Shown: positions 27,992 through 36,764 of the stretch, in pieces
Numbering within the stretch: the first letter of the stretch is position 1
How the letters are laid out: every line of letters begins with the position of its first letter
DNA from: Streptomyces sp. NBC_01255
GTDB lineage: Bacteria > Actinomycetota > Actinomycetes > Streptomycetales > Streptomycetaceae
Reading direction: 5' to 3'
DNA: 64,000 nucleotides
Assembly (NCBI RefSeq): GCF_036226445.1
Contig: NZ_CP108474.1
Coordinates: forward strand, 6,634,001-6,698,000
Program-made: the position numbers and the translations under genes
Notes under the pieces: generated by a model
Databases searched by the model: none
The model's input: only the letters and a program-made list of their open reading frames with translations
Told to the model about the DNA's origin: nothing

Positions 27992-28040
27992 CCGGACCGC
28001 CCGGACCTTCGCCGGTCGGGGCGGGGTCCGGGCGGTCCGG
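27992..28040. terminator. Bidirectional terminator between Imm49-like gene and ctaA
   Basis: A perfect 16-bp stem (27992-28007 with 28025-28040) starts right after the stop codon of the Imm49-like gene and ends 7 bp before the convergent ctaA stop. Confidence 0.85.
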
Positions 28041-28047
28041 GGTGTTC

Positions 28048-29016
28048 TCAGGCGCTCGCGAGCGCGGAGTCGGTCTGGGCCGGGATCTCCGCCGCGGGCA
28101 CCGGGCGCTCGCGCAGGCTCAGGGCCAGCCGCAGCACCGCGATCCACATCAGGGACGAGCCGAGCATGTGGACGGCGACCAGGAGCTCGGGGACGCCGGT
28201 GAAGTACTGGACGTAGCCGATCCCGCCCTGCGCGAGCAGCACGATCAGCAGGTCACGGGCGCGGGCCCGGGTGTCGTCCGGGGCGTCCACGACGCGCAGC
28301 ACCAGCCACATGGCGACGGCGAGCGCGCAGACGACCCAGGCGGCGATGGCGTGGAGGTGGGCGGCGTCGGTCCAGTCCCACGGCATGCGCGGGACGTCGC
28401 TGCTGTCACCGGCGTGCTTGCCGGCGCCGGTCACGGTCGTACCGAGCGCGATGAGCAGACCCGAGGTGATCGTGACCGCCCACGACAGCTTGCGGACCGG
28501 GCGCGGCACGCGCGGCCGCGGGTCGGTGTCGCCCTCGCCGGTCCGGTGCCAGGTGATGACGGCCACCGTGAGGAGGGCGTTCGCGGCCAGGAAGTGACCG
28601 GCGACCGTCCACGGGTTGAGGCCCATCCACACCGTGATGCCGCCGATGACGGCATTGCTCATCACGATCCAGAACTGCGCCCAGCCCCACCGGGTGAGGT
28701 TGCGGCGCCACGGCTTGGTGGACCGGGTGGCGATGATGGCCCAGCCGACGGCCGCCGACAGGACGTACGTCAGCATCCGGTTGCCGAACTCGATCAGGCC
28801 GCGGTAGCCCTGCTCGGGCGTGACGATCAGGCTGTCTTCCGTGCACTTCGGCCAGGTGTCGCAGCCGAGACCGGAACCGGTCAGCCGGACCGCGCCACCC
28901 GTGACGATGATGAACACGCTCATCACGACGGCGGAGAGCGCGGCGCGCCGGAGCGTCCGGGGGGACGGGGTCCAGCGCTGGGCGATGTAGGCGAGGGGGG
29001 TCAGCACGGGCCCCAT
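28048..29016 (-). CDS. ctaA: Haem A synthase (COX15/CtaA)
   Basis: The 322-residue protein has eight membrane segments and oxidises the C8 methyl of haem O to a formyl group, giving haem A for cytochrome oxidase. Typical motifs are VRLTGSGLGCDTWPKC, with the family cysteine pair, and EFGNRMLTYVLSA; HLHAIAAWVVC and VAVHMLGSSLMW carry haem-ligating histidines. The ATG at 29016 is preferred; the frame is open to a GTG at 29037 and there is another GTG at 29007, and no clear ribosome binding site decides between them. Confidence 0.93.
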   Translation of the reverse strand: MGPVLTPLAYIAQRWTPSPRTLRRAALSAVVMSVFIIVTGGAVRLTGSGLGCDTWPKCTEDSLIVTPEQGYRGLIEFGNRMLTYVLSAAVGWAIIATRSTKPWRRNLTRWGWAQFWIVMSNAVIGGITVWMGLNPWTVAGHFLAANALLTVAVITWHRTGEGDTDPRPRVPRPVRKLSWAVTITSGLLIALGTTVTGAGKHAGDSSDVPRMPWDWTDAAHLHAIAAWVVCALAVAMWLVLRVVDAPDDTRARARDLLIVLLAQGGIGYVQYFTGVPELLVAVHMLGSSLMWIAVLRLALSLRERPVPAAEIPAQTDSALASA

Positions 29017-29091
29017 CGTAGGACGGGGCTTGTGCACGCTTTCACGAGGGGGGTGGCTTGTCGGGAAACGTCACCCTCTGAACCCCTTCCG

Positions 29092-29859
29092 CTACTCCCA
29101 GCGGAAGAACTTCGCCGCCGCGCCGAGGCCGAGGACCGCCCAGACCGCGAGGATCAGGGCGTTGGCCCAGGGCATGGGAGCGCCGTTCTGGAGGACGTCC
29201 CGCAGGCCGTCGGAGAGGGCGGAGATCGGGAGGAGCTCCAGGAGGGAGCGGGCCGGTTCGGGGAACTTGTCCAGGGGGACGATGACGCCGCCGCCGACCA
29301 GGAGCAGCAGGAAGACCAGGTTGGCGGCGGCCAGGGTGGCCTCCGCCTTGAGCGTGCCCGCCATGAGCAGCCCGAGGCCCGAGAAGGCGGCCGTGCCGAG
29401 GACGAGGAGGAGGGCCACGGAGGCGGGGTTGCCGTTCGGGGACCAGCCGAGGGCCAGGGCGATCGCCGTGAGGAGCGCGACCTGGAGCACCTCGGTGACG
29501 AGGACGGCGAGCGTCTTGGCGGTCATGAGCGCCCAGCGGGGGAGCGGTGAGGCGCCGAGCCGCTTGAGCACCCCGTACCGCCGCTCGAAACCGGTCGCGA
29601 TGGCCTGGCCGGTGAAGGCCGTCGAGAGCACGGCGAGCGCGAGGACGCCCGGGGCGAGGAAGTCGACGGCCTTGTCCGCGCCGGTGTCGACGATGTCGAT
29701 CGTGGAGAAGAGGACGAGGAGCAGCGAGGGGATGATCACCGTGAGGAGGAGCTGCTCGCCGTTGCGGAGCAGCATCCGGGTCTCCAGGGCCGTCTGGGCC
29801 GCGATCATCCGGCCGACGGGGGCCGCGCCCGGCTTGGGGGAGTAGGTGCCCGTGCTCAT
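29092..29859 (-). CDS. ABC-2 type transporter permease
   Basis: The 255-residue membrane protein has six hydrophobic segments and the ABC-2 pattern (RNGEQLLLTVIIPSLLLVLF near the N-terminus, ERRYGVLKRLGASPLPRW in the middle). Its ATG overlaps the ATPase stop by 4 nt, so the pair is one exporter. The substrate is unknown. The divergent promoter region holds an iron box, which suggests a link to iron or haem physiology. Confidence 0.92.
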   Translation of the reverse strand: MSTGTYSPKPGAAPVGRMIAAQTALETRMLLRNGEQLLLTVIIPSLLLVLFSTIDIVDTGADKAVDFLAPGVLALAVLSTAFTGQAIATGFERRYGVLKRLGASPLPRWALMTAKTLAVLVTEVLQVALLTAIALALGWSPNGNPASVALLLVLGTAAFSGLGLLMAGTLKAEATLAAANLVFLLLLVGGGVIVPLDKFPEPARSLLELLPISALSDGLRDVLQNGAPMPWANALILAVWAVLGLGAAAKFFRWE

Positions 29860-30782
29860 GACCGCAGTTCCTTGCCCGTCAGTTCGAGGAAGACGTCTTC
29901 GAGGGTGTGGCGCTCGACGGAGATGCCCCCGGGCATGACGCCGTGCTGGGCGCACCAGGTGGTGACCGTGGCGAGCAGCTGCGGGTCGACGGTCCCGGTG
30001 ATCCGGTACGTGCCCGGAAGGGGCTCCGCGGCGGCCGTGCCGTCCGGCAGCGCCTTGAGCAGGGAGCCCAGGTCGAGCCCGGGGCGGCCGGTGAAGCGCA
30101 GGGTGTTCTCGGCGCCGCCGCGGCAGAGCTGGTCGGGGCTGCCCTGGGCGGCGACCCGGCCGGCGTCGACGATGGCGACGTCGTCGGCCAGCTCCTCGGC
30201 CTCCTGCATGAAGTGGGTGGTGAGGACGACCGTCACGCCGTCGGTGCGCAGCTCGCGTACGAGGTCCCAGGTCGCGCGGCGGGCCTGCGGGTCGAGTCCG
30301 GCGGTCGGCTCGTCGAGGAAGACGAGCTCGGGGCGGCCGACGACGGCCATGGCGAGCGCGAGGCGCTGCTGCTGGCCGCCGGAGAGCCGGCGGTAGGTGG
30401 TGCGGCCGCAGGAGCCGAGGCCGAGCCGCTCGATCAGGGCGTCCACGTCCAGGGGGTGGGCGTGGAGCTTCGCCATGTGGCGGAGCATCTCGTCGGCCCG
30501 GGCGCCGGAGTAGACGCCGCCGGACTGGAGCATCACGCCGATCCGGGGGCGCAGGGCGGCCGCGTCGGCGACCGGGTCGAGGCCGAGGACGCGGACGGTG
30601 CCGTCGTCGGGCCTGCGGTAGCCCTCGCAGGTCTCGATCGTGGTGGTCTTGCCGGCCCCGTTGGGGCCGAGGACGGCGGTGACGGTGTTCGCCCGCACGT
30701 CGAGGTCGAGGCCGTCGACTGCGGTTTTGTTTCCGTACCGCTTGACCAGGCCGCGGACCTGGACGACGGACTCATTTCCCAT
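29856..30782 (-). CDS. ABC transporter ATP-binding protein
   Basis: The 308-residue ATPase of the DrrA/CcmA-like class has Walker A GPNGAGKTTT, signature LSGGQQQRLALAMA and Walker B LVFLDEPTAGLDP, with a C-terminal extension after about 220 residues. I took the ATG at 30782 (MGNESVVQVRGL), because the family domain begins right after it; the open frame reaches 30917. It is the first gene of a two-gene operon, transcribed away from sufR. Confidence 0.93.
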   Translation of the reverse strand: MGNESVVQVRGLVKRYGNKTAVDGLDLDVRANTVTAVLGPNGAGKTTTIETCEGYRRPDDGTVRVLGLDPVADAAALRPRIGVMLQSGGVYSGARADEMLRHMAKLHAHPLDVDALIERLGLGSCGRTTYRRLSGGQQQRLALAMAVVGRPELVFLDEPTAGLDPQARRATWDLVRELRTDGVTVVLTTHFMQEAEELADDVAIVDAGRVAAQGSPDQLCRGGAENTLRFTGRPGLDLGSLLKALPDGTAAAEPLPGTYRITGTVDPQLLATVTTWCAQHGVMPGGISVERHTLEDVFLELTGKELRS

Positions 30783-30901
30783 GACCGGAAGTCTAGAGAG
30801 GGAGCGAGGGTCCTCCCGGCGCGGGGCCCGGGAGCGCTTGTGGCCTGCATGTATGGGTCCGCCGGGTGGTCGGATGGCGATGCGGAGCGCGCCGGGATTC
30901 A

Positions 30902-30931
30902 TCCTACGAATGATCATTTCCGCAGGTCAGG
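30902..30931 (-). promoter_or_regulatory. Candidate promoter of the ABC transporter operon
   Basis: On the minus strand CTGACC (30931-30926) and TAGGAT (30907-30902) are separated by 18 nt; the -10 fits the Streptomyces consensus well. The -35 hexamer lies inside the iron box at 30928-30946, giving a simple repression geometry. Confidence 0.5.
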
Positions 30932-30946
30932 TAAGCCTTACCTGAG
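30928..30946. promoter_or_regulatory. Iron box (IdeR/DmdR-type operator)
   Basis: The 19-bp sequence TCAGGTAAGCCTTACCTGA is a perfect inverted repeat except for its centre base and agrees at 15 of 19 positions with the IdeR/DmdR consensus TTAGGTTAGSCTAACCTAA. It overlaps the putative -35 of the ABC transporter promoter and lies 35 bp upstream of the -35 of sufR. Fe2+-DmdR binding here would repress the transporter and may also affect sufR. Confidence 0.75.
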
Positions 30947-30980
30947 TGACGCACGGCACCGTCGCCGCCGTGGACGCCGC

Positions 30981-31010
30981 TTGTCAGTCCTCGATTAATT
31001 ACGCAACAAT
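30981..31010 (+). promoter_or_regulatory. Promoter of sufR (leaderless)
   Basis: TTGTCA (30981-30986), an 18-nt spacer and AACAAT (31005-31010) place the transcription start about 7 nt later, at the GTG start codon itself (31017). There is no ribosome binding site upstream of that GTG, which supports a leaderless transcript. Confidence 0.6.
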
Positions 31011-31017
31011 GGCGTTG
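31004..31017. promoter_or_regulatory. SufR operator CAAC-N6-GTTG
   Basis: CAAC (31004-31007), six bases, then GTTG (31014-31017) matches the motif described for cyanobacterial SufR. It covers the -10 box and the first base of the start codon, so a bound repressor would block initiation. This is the expected autoregulatory site of the Fe-S sensing repressor. Confidence 0.75.
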
Positions 31018-31742
31018 TGAAAAACGTTGGCGCGGCTCCGGTGGAGGAACTCGCGACCCGAGAGCGTTCCACGCGCAACCGGGTCGCGCGGTCGATCCTG
31101 GATCACGGTCCCTCGACCGTCGCCGATCTTGCCGGGCGGCTCCGCCTCACCCAGGCGGCCGTCCGCCGCCACCTCGACTCGCTGGTCGCGGACAATGTCG
31201 TGGAGGCCCGCGAGAAGCGCGTCTACGGCGCCCGCGCCCGCGGTCGCCCCGCGAAGATCTTCGCGCTCACGGACTGCGGCCGGGACGAGTTCGACCAGTC
31301 GTACGACTCGCTGGCCGTCGAAGCGCTCCGCTGGATCGAGCGCAACGCCGGTGGGGAGGCGGCCGTGGCCGCCTTCGCCCGCGACCGGATCGAGGCCCAG
31401 GGTGCCACGTACCGGGAAGCCGTCGAGGCGGCCGACCCCGCCCGGCGGACCGAGGCGCTTGCCAAGGCCCTGACGGCGGACGGGTACGCTGCCACTGCGC
31501 GGAACGCGCCGGTCGGCGAGCAGCTCTGCCAGCACCACTGCCCGGTCGCCCACGTCGCCGAGCAGTATCCGCAGCTGTGCGAGGCGGAGACGGAGTTCTT
31601 CTCCCGCCTCTTGGGAACGCACGTCCAGCGTCTGGCCACCATTGCGCATGGTGACGGCGTCTGCACGACGTTCATCCCGCACAGCGCGCCACAGACCAAC
31701 TCATCAGCATCTGTCAGTACGGCCGGGAGGAACCCCGCATGA
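31017..31742 (+). CDS. sufR: SufR, Fe-S sensing repressor of the suf operon
   Basis: The 241-residue protein has an N-terminal winged helix-turn-helix (about 20-85, [23 protein letters not shown]). A C-terminal cluster-binding region has three cysteines, C171, C175 and C188, in [18 protein letters not shown], as in mycobacterial SufR. With a [4Fe-4S] cluster it represses the suf genes; loss of the cluster relieves repression. The start is GTG, probably leaderless. Its stop overlaps the sufB ATG by 4 nt, so the regulator is first in the operon it controls. Confidence 0.93.
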   Translation: MKNVGAAPVEELATRERSTRNRVARSILDHGPSTVADLAGRLRLTQAAVRRHLDSLVADNVVEAREKRVYGARARGRPAKIFALTDCGRDEFDQSYDSLAVEALRWIERNAGGEAAVAAFARDRIEAQGATYREAVEAADPARRTEALAKALTADGYAATARNAPVGEQLCQHHCPVAHVAEQYPQLCEAETEFFSRLLGTHVQRLATIAHGDGVCTTFIPHSAPQTNSSASVSTAGRNPA

Positions 31743-33154
31743 CCACCGAGATCAGCCACCCCGAGCTTGAGGGCCTGGGTCGGTACGAGTACGGCTGGGC
31801 CGACTCCGACGCGGCCGGTGCCACCGCCAAGCGCGGTCTGAACGAGGACGTCGTCCGCGACATCTCCTCGAAGAAGAACGAGCCCGAGTGGATGCTGAAC
31901 CTGCGTCTCAAGGGTCTGCGGCTCTTCGGCAAGAAGCCCATGCCGACCTGGGGCTCCGACCTCTCCGGCATCGACTTCGACAACATCAAGTACTTCGTGC
32001 GGTCCACCGAGAAGCAGGCCGAGTCCTGGGAGGACCTGCCGGAGGACATCAAGAACACGTACGACAAGCTCGGCATCCCGGAGGCGGAGAAGCAGCGCCT
32101 CGTCGCCGGTGTCGCCGCCCAGTACGAGTCCGAGGTCGTCTACCACCAGATCCGTGAGGACCTGGAGGAGCAGGGCGTCATCTTCGTCGACACCGACACG
32201 GCGCTGAAGGAGCACGCGGAGCTCTTCAAGGAGTACTTCGGCACCGTTATCCCGGTCGGCGACAACAAGTTCGCGTCGCTGAACACGGCCGTGTGGTCCG
32301 GCGGCTCGTTCATCTACGTGCCCAAGGGCGTGCAGGTCGAGATCCCGCTCCAGGCCTACTTCCGTATCAACACGGAGAACATGGGCCAGTTCGAGCGGAC
32401 GCTGATCATCGTCGACGAGGACGCCTACGTCCACTACGTCGAGGGCTGCACCGCCCCGATCTACTCCTCCGACTCGCTGCACAGCGCCGTCGTCGAGATC
32501 ATCGTGAAGAAGGGCGGCCGCTGCCGCTACACGACGATCCAGAACTGGTCGAACAACGTCTACAACCTGGTGACCAAGCGCGCCGTCGCCTACGAGGGCG
32601 CCACCATGGAGTGGGTCGACGGCAACATCGGCTCCAAGGTCACCATGAAGTACCCGGCCGTCTACCTCATGGGCGAGCACGCCAAGGGCGAGACCCTGTC
32701 CATCGCCTTCGCGGGCGAGGGCCAGCACCAGGACGCCGGCGCCAAGATGGTGCACATGGCCCCGAACACCTCCTCGAACATCGTCTCCAAGTCGGTGGCG
32801 CGAGGCGGCGGCCGCACCTCCTACCGCGGTCTCATCGAGATCGGCGAGGGTGCCCCGGGCTCCAAGTCCAACGTGCTCTGCGACGCGCTGCTCGTCGACA
32901 CGATCTCCCGCTCGGACACGTACCCCTACGTGGACGTGCGCGAGGACGACGTCTCCATGGGGCACGAGGCCACGGTCTCCAAGGTCTCCGAGGACCAGCT
33001 CTTCTACCTGATGAGCCGCGGCATGACCGAGTTCGAGGCCATGGCGATGATCGTGCGCGGCTTCGTCGAGCCGATCGCCAAGGAGCTCCCGATGGAGTAC
33101 GCCCTGGAGCTGAACCGGCTGATCGAGCTGCAGATGGAAGGCTCGGTCGGTTAA
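31739..33154 (+). CDS. sufB: Fe-S cluster assembly scaffold SufB
   Basis: The 471-residue protein is the main scaffold of the SufBCD complex, on which clusters are built. [41 protein letters not shown] and the C-terminal [21 protein letters not shown] are SufB hallmarks. The ATG overlaps the sufR stop (ATGA). It shares the C-terminal motif with SufD downstream, reflecting their common origin. Confidence 0.98.
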   Translation: MTTEISHPELEGLGRYEYGWADSDAAGATAKRGLNEDVVRDISSKKNEPEWMLNLRLKGLRLFGKKPMPTWGSDLSGIDFDNIKYFVRSTEKQAESWEDLPEDIKNTYDKLGIPEAEKQRLVAGVAAQYESEVVYHQIREDLEEQGVIFVDTDTALKEHAELFKEYFGTVIPVGDNKFASLNTAVWSGGSFIYVPKGVQVEIPLQAYFRINTENMGQFERTLIIVDEDAYVHYVEGCTAPIYSSDSLHSAVVEIIVKKGGRCRYTTIQNWSNNVYNLVTKRAVAYEGATMEWVDGNIGSKVTMKYPAVYLMGEHAKGETLSIAFAGEGQHQDAGAKMVHMAPNTSSNIVSKSVARGGGRTSYRGLIEIGEGAPGSKSNVLCDALLVDTISRSDTYPYVDVREDDVSMGHEATVSKVSEDQLFYLMSRGMTEFEAMAMIVRGFVEPIAKELPMEYALELNRLIELQMEGSVG

Positions 33155-33215
33155 GACCCGGCCGCCATCCGTACCGTCTTTGCGTAGTCACGAGGAAGAG
33201 AGCAACACGACAGCC

Positions 33216-34397
33216 ATGGCTGAGGCTCAGAACATCCCGGCGGGTTCCACCACCGCCGGCTCGATCGCGGTGGCCGCCGAGTCCACCGTCGCCACGCGCA
33301 TGAGCGCGCCCCCGTCCTTCGACGTCGCGGACTTCCCCGTCCCGCACGGCCGCGAGGAGGAGTGGCGGTTCACGCCGCTCGCGCGACTGCGCGGCCTCCA
33401 CGACGGCACCGCCGTCGCGTCCGGCGAAGGCGTCAAGGTCGTGATCGAGGCCCCCGAGGGCGTCACCGTGGAGACCGTCGGCCGCGAGGACGAGCGGCTC
33501 GGCAAGGCCGGCAAGCCCGTCGACCGCGTCGCGGCCCAGGCGTACTCCTCCTTCGAGAAGGCCTCGGTCGTCACCGTCGCCAAGGAGGCCGTCCTCACCG
33601 AGCCGATCCGCATCTCGGTACACGGCGAGGGCGGGGTCGCCTTCGGCCACCAGGTGATCGAGCTCGGTGCCTTCGCCGAGGCCGTCGTGGTCATCGACCA
33701 CACCGGTGACGCGGTGCTCGCCGCCAACGTCGACTACGTGCTCGGCGACGGCGCCAAGCTGACCGTCGTCTCCGTCCAGGACTGGGACGAGAAGGCCGTC
33801 CACGTCGCCCAGCACAATGCGCTGGTCGGCCGCGACGCCTCCTTCAAGTCGGTCATCGTCACCTTCGGCGGCGACGTCGTCCGTATCCACCCGCGGGTGG
33901 CGTACGCGGCGCCCGGCGGCGAGGCCGAGCTCTTCGGCCTGTACTTCACCGACGCCGGCCAGCACCAGGAGCACCGCCTCCTGGTCGACCACAACACCCC
34001 GCACTGCAAGTCCAACGTGGCCTACAAGGGCGCGCTGCAGGGCCAGGACGCGCACGCCGTCTGGATCGGTGACGTGCTCATCCAGGCCGCCGCCGAGGGC
34101 ACCGACACGTACGAGCTCAACCGGAACCTGGTCCTCACGGACGGTGCCCGGGTCGACTCCGTGCCGAACCTGGAGATCGAGACCGGCGAGATCGCCGGCG
34201 CCGGTCACGCCTCGGCCACCGGCCGCTTCGACGACGAGCAGCTCTTCTACCTGATGTCCCGCGGCATCCCGCAGTCCGAGGCCCGCCGCCTCGTCGTCCG
34301 CGGCTTCTTCGCGGAGCTCGTCCAGCAGATCGGTCTGCCGGACGTCCAGGAGCGTCTCCTCGCCAAGATCGAGGCCGAGCTGGAGGCCTCCGTCTGA
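33216..34397 (+). CDS. sufD: Fe-S cluster assembly protein SufD
   Basis: The 393-residue SufB paralogue in the SufBCD complex is needed for iron acquisition by the complex. The C-terminal half has the beta-helix repeats and the signature [22 protein letters not shown]. The ATG at 33216 is chosen because the family sequence starts there; a GAGGAAG lies somewhat far upstream (33191-33197), and the frame is open back to 33180. The stop overlaps the ATG of the Rieske gene (TGATG). Confidence 0.96.
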   Translation: MAEAQNIPAGSTTAGSIAVAAESTVATRMSAPPSFDVADFPVPHGREEEWRFTPLARLRGLHDGTAVASGEGVKVVIEAPEGVTVETVGREDERLGKAGKPVDRVAAQAYSSFEKASVVTVAKEAVLTEPIRISVHGEGGVAFGHQVIELGAFAEAVVVIDHTGDAVLAANVDYVLGDGAKLTVVSVQDWDEKAVHVAQHNALVGRDASFKSVIVTFGGDVVRIHPRVAYAAPGGEAELFGLYFTDAGQHQEHRLLVDHNTPHCKSNVAYKGALQGQDAHAVWIGDVLIQAAAEGTDTYELNRNLVLTDGARVDSVPNLEIETGEIAGAGHASATGRFDDEQLFYLMSRGIPQSEARRLVVRGFFAELVQQIGLPDVQERLLAKIEAELEASV

Positions 34398-34714
34398 TGG
34401 CCTTCGTCCGAGTCTGCGCACTGAGCGAGCTGGAGGCCGACACCCCGAAGCGGGTCGAGGTCGACGGCACGCCGGTGTCGGTCGTGCACACCGAGGGCGA
34501 GGTGTTCGCGATCAACGACATCTGCTCGCACGCGAACGTCTCCCTCTCGGAGGGCGAGGTCGAGGACTGCGCCATCGAGTGCTGGCTGCACGGGTCGAGC
34601 TTCGACCTCCGCACCGGGAAGCCCTCCGGCCTTCCCGCGACGCGCCCCGTGCCCGTTTACCCCGTCAAGATCGAAGGGGACGATGTGCTCGTCTCCGTCA
34701 CCCAGGAGTCCTGA
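34397..34714 (+). CDS. Rieske-type [2Fe-2S] ferredoxin of the suf operon
   Basis: The 105-residue protein is a single Rieske domain with ligands C43-x-H45 and C62-x-x-H65. It resembles ferredoxin subunits of ring-hydroxylating dioxygenases (HcaC-like). A Rieske ferredoxin between sufD and sufC is usual in actinobacteria. It could supply electrons to cluster assembly or be a first client; which is not known. Start and stop overlap or abut its neighbours, so it belongs to the operon. Confidence 0.92.
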   Translation: MAFVRVCALSELEADTPKRVEVDGTPVSVVHTEGEVFAINDICSHANVSLSEGEVEDCAIECWLHGSSFDLRTGKPSGLPATRPVPVYPVKIEGDDVLVSVTQES

Positions 34715-34721
34715 GTCACCC

Positions 34722-35489
34722 ATGGCAACGCTTGAAATCCGCAACCTGCACGTCTCCGTCGAGGCCGAGAACGGCCCCCGCGAGATCCTCAAGGGTGTCG
34801 ACCTGACCATCAAGCAGGGCGAGACCCACGCCGTCATGGGCCCCAACGGCTCCGGCAAGTCGACCCTGGCGTACTCGCTCGCCGGCCACCCGAAGTACAC
34901 GGTCACCGGCGGCACCGTCACCCTCGACGGCGAGGACGTCCTGGAGATGTCGGTCGACGAGCGCGCCCGCGCCGGCGTCTTCCTGGCCATGCAGTACCCG
35001 GTCGAGGTCCCCGGTGTCTCGGTCTCCAACTTCCTGCGCACCTCCGCCACCGCCATCCGCGGCGAGGCCCCCAAGCTGCGTACCTGGGTGAAGGAGGTCA
35101 AGTCCGCGATGGAGCAGCTCCAGATGGACCCGGCCTTCGCCGAGCGCAACGTCAACGAGGGCTTCTCCGGCGGCGAGAAGAAGCGCCACGAGATCCTCCA
35201 GCTGGAGCTCCTCAAGCCGAAGATCGCGATCCTCGACGAGACCGACTCCGGCCTGGACGTCGACGCGCTGCGCCAGGTCTCCGAGGGCGTCAACCGCGTC
35301 CGCGAGACCGGCGAGGTCGGCACCCTGCTGATCACGCACTACACGCGCATCCTGCGCTACATCAAGCCCGACTTCGTTCACGTCTTCTCCGAGGGCCGCA
35401 TCGTCGAGTCCGGCGGCGCCGAGCTCGCCGACAAGCTGGAGAACGAGGGTTACGAGGCCTACAGCACGAAGGGTGGCGCATCCGCGTGA
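34722..35489 (+). CDS. sufC: Fe-S cluster assembly ATPase SufC
   Basis: The 255-residue ABC-type ATPase drives conformational changes of SufBCD. Walker A is GPNGSGKSTLAYSLAG, the signature FSGGEKKRHEI and Walker B IAILDETDSGLDVDAL. The ATG at 34722 follows the Rieske stop by 7 nt; the frame is open upstream into the Rieske gene but the protein begins MATLEIRNLHV as in homologues. The last 4 nt overlap the sufS GTG. Confidence 0.98.
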   Translation: MATLEIRNLHVSVEAENGPREILKGVDLTIKQGETHAVMGPNGSGKSTLAYSLAGHPKYTVTGGTVTLDGEDVLEMSVDERARAGVFLAMQYPVEVPGVSVSNFLRTSATAIRGEAPKLRTWVKEVKSAMEQLQMDPAFAERNVNEGFSGGEKKRHEILQLELLKPKIAILDETDSGLDVDALRQVSEGVNRVRETGEVGTLLITHYTRILRYIKPDFVHVFSEGRIVESGGAELADKLENEGYEAYSTKGGASA

Positions 35490-36754
35490 CATCTGCCCAT
35501 CAGGGGCTCTCCGGCCTCCTCGACACCGAGGCGATCCGCAAGGACTTCCCGCTCCTGGATCGCGTGGTCCACGACGGCAAGAAGATCGTGTACCTGGACT
35601 CCGCGGCGACCTCGCAGAAGCCGCGCCAGGTCCTCGACGCGCTGAACGAGTACTACGAGCGGCACAACGCCAACGTGCACCGTGGTGTGTACACGGTCGC
35701 CGAGGAGGCGACGGCGCTGTACGAGGGCGCCCGCGACAAGGTCGCGGCGTTCATCAACGCGCCGAGCCGCGACGAGGTGATCTTCACCAAGAACGCCTCG
35801 GAGTCGCTCAACCTCGTGGCCAACATGCTGGGCTGGGCCGACGAGCCCTACCGTGTGGACCACGAGACCGAGATCGCCATCACGGAGATGGAGCACCACT
35901 CCAACATCGTGCCGTGGCAGCTGCTCTCGCAGCGCACGGGCGCGAAGCTGAAGTGGTTCGGCCTCACCGACGACGGCCGTCTCGACCTCTCGAACATCGA
36001 AGAGGTCATCACCGAGAAGACCAAGATCGTCTCCTTCACGCTGGTCTCGAACCTGCTGGGCACGATCAACCCGGTCGAGACGATCATCCGCCGCGCCCAG
36101 GAGGTCGGTGCGCTCGTCTGCATCGACGCCTCGCAGGCGGCCCCGCACATGGTCCTGGACGTGCAGGCGCTCCAGGCCGACTTCGTGGCCTTCACCGGCC
36201 ACAAGATGTGCGGCCCGACCGGCATCGGCGTGCTGTGGGGACGGCAGGAGCTCCTGGAGGACCTCCCGCCCTTCCTCGGCGGCGGCGAGATGATCGAGAC
36301 CGTGTCGATGCACTCCTCGACCTACGCTCCGGCTCCGCACAAGTTCGAGGCGGGTACGCCCCCGATCGCCCAGGCCGTCGGCCTCGGCGCGGCCGTGGAC
36401 TACCTGTCGGCGATCGGCATGGAGAACATCGCGCGCCACGAGCACGCGATCACCGAGTACGCCGTCCGGCGCCTCCAGGAGGTCCCGGACCTGCGGATCA
36501 TCGGCCCCACCACGGCCGAGGACCGCGGCGCGGCGATCTCCTTCACGCTCGGCGACATCCACCCGCACGACGTGGGTCAGGTGCTCGACGAGGAGGGCAT
36601 CGCGGTCCGGGTCGGCCACCACTGCGCGCGGCCGGTCTGCCTGCGGTACGGAATTCCTGCGACCACGCGGGCGTCGTTCTATCTGTACTCCACCCCGGCC
36701 GAGGTCGACGCCTTGGTCGCGGGTCTGGAGCACGTACGGAACTTCTTCGGGTAG
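35486..36754 (+). CDS. sufS: Cysteine desulfurase SufS
   Basis: The 422-residue PLP enzyme removes sulfur from cysteine as a persulfide. The PLP lysine is K240 in TGHKMCGP, and the catalytic cysteine is C380 in VGHHCARP, in the group II (SufS) arrangement. GTG start inside the sufC stop. sufU, its sulfur acceptor, follows after 10 nt. Confidence 0.98.
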   Translation: MTSAHQGLSGLLDTEAIRKDFPLLDRVVHDGKKIVYLDSAATSQKPRQVLDALNEYYERHNANVHRGVYTVAEEATALYEGARDKVAAFINAPSRDEVIFTKNASESLNLVANMLGWADEPYRVDHETEIAITEMEHHSNIVPWQLLSQRTGAKLKWFGLTDDGRLDLSNIEEVITEKTKIVSFTLVSNLLGTINPVETIIRRAQEVGALVCIDASQAAPHMVLDVQALQADFVAFTGHKMCGPTGIGVLWGRQELLEDLPPFLGGGEMIETVSMHSSTYAPAPHKFEAGTPPIAQAVGLGAAVDYLSAIGMENIARHEHAITEYAVRRLQEVPDLRIIGPTTAEDRGAAISFTLGDIHPHDVGQVLDEEGIAVRVGHHCARPVCLRYGIPATTRASFYLYSTPAEVDALVAGLEHVRNFFG

Positions 36755-36764
36755 GGGTTGGGTC

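Noticed and set aside
29907..30998. Plus-strand frame of 363 codons over the ABC ATPase gene
   Set aside because: Antisense to Walker A, signature and Walker B motifs, no family similarity, and it crosses the iron box region.
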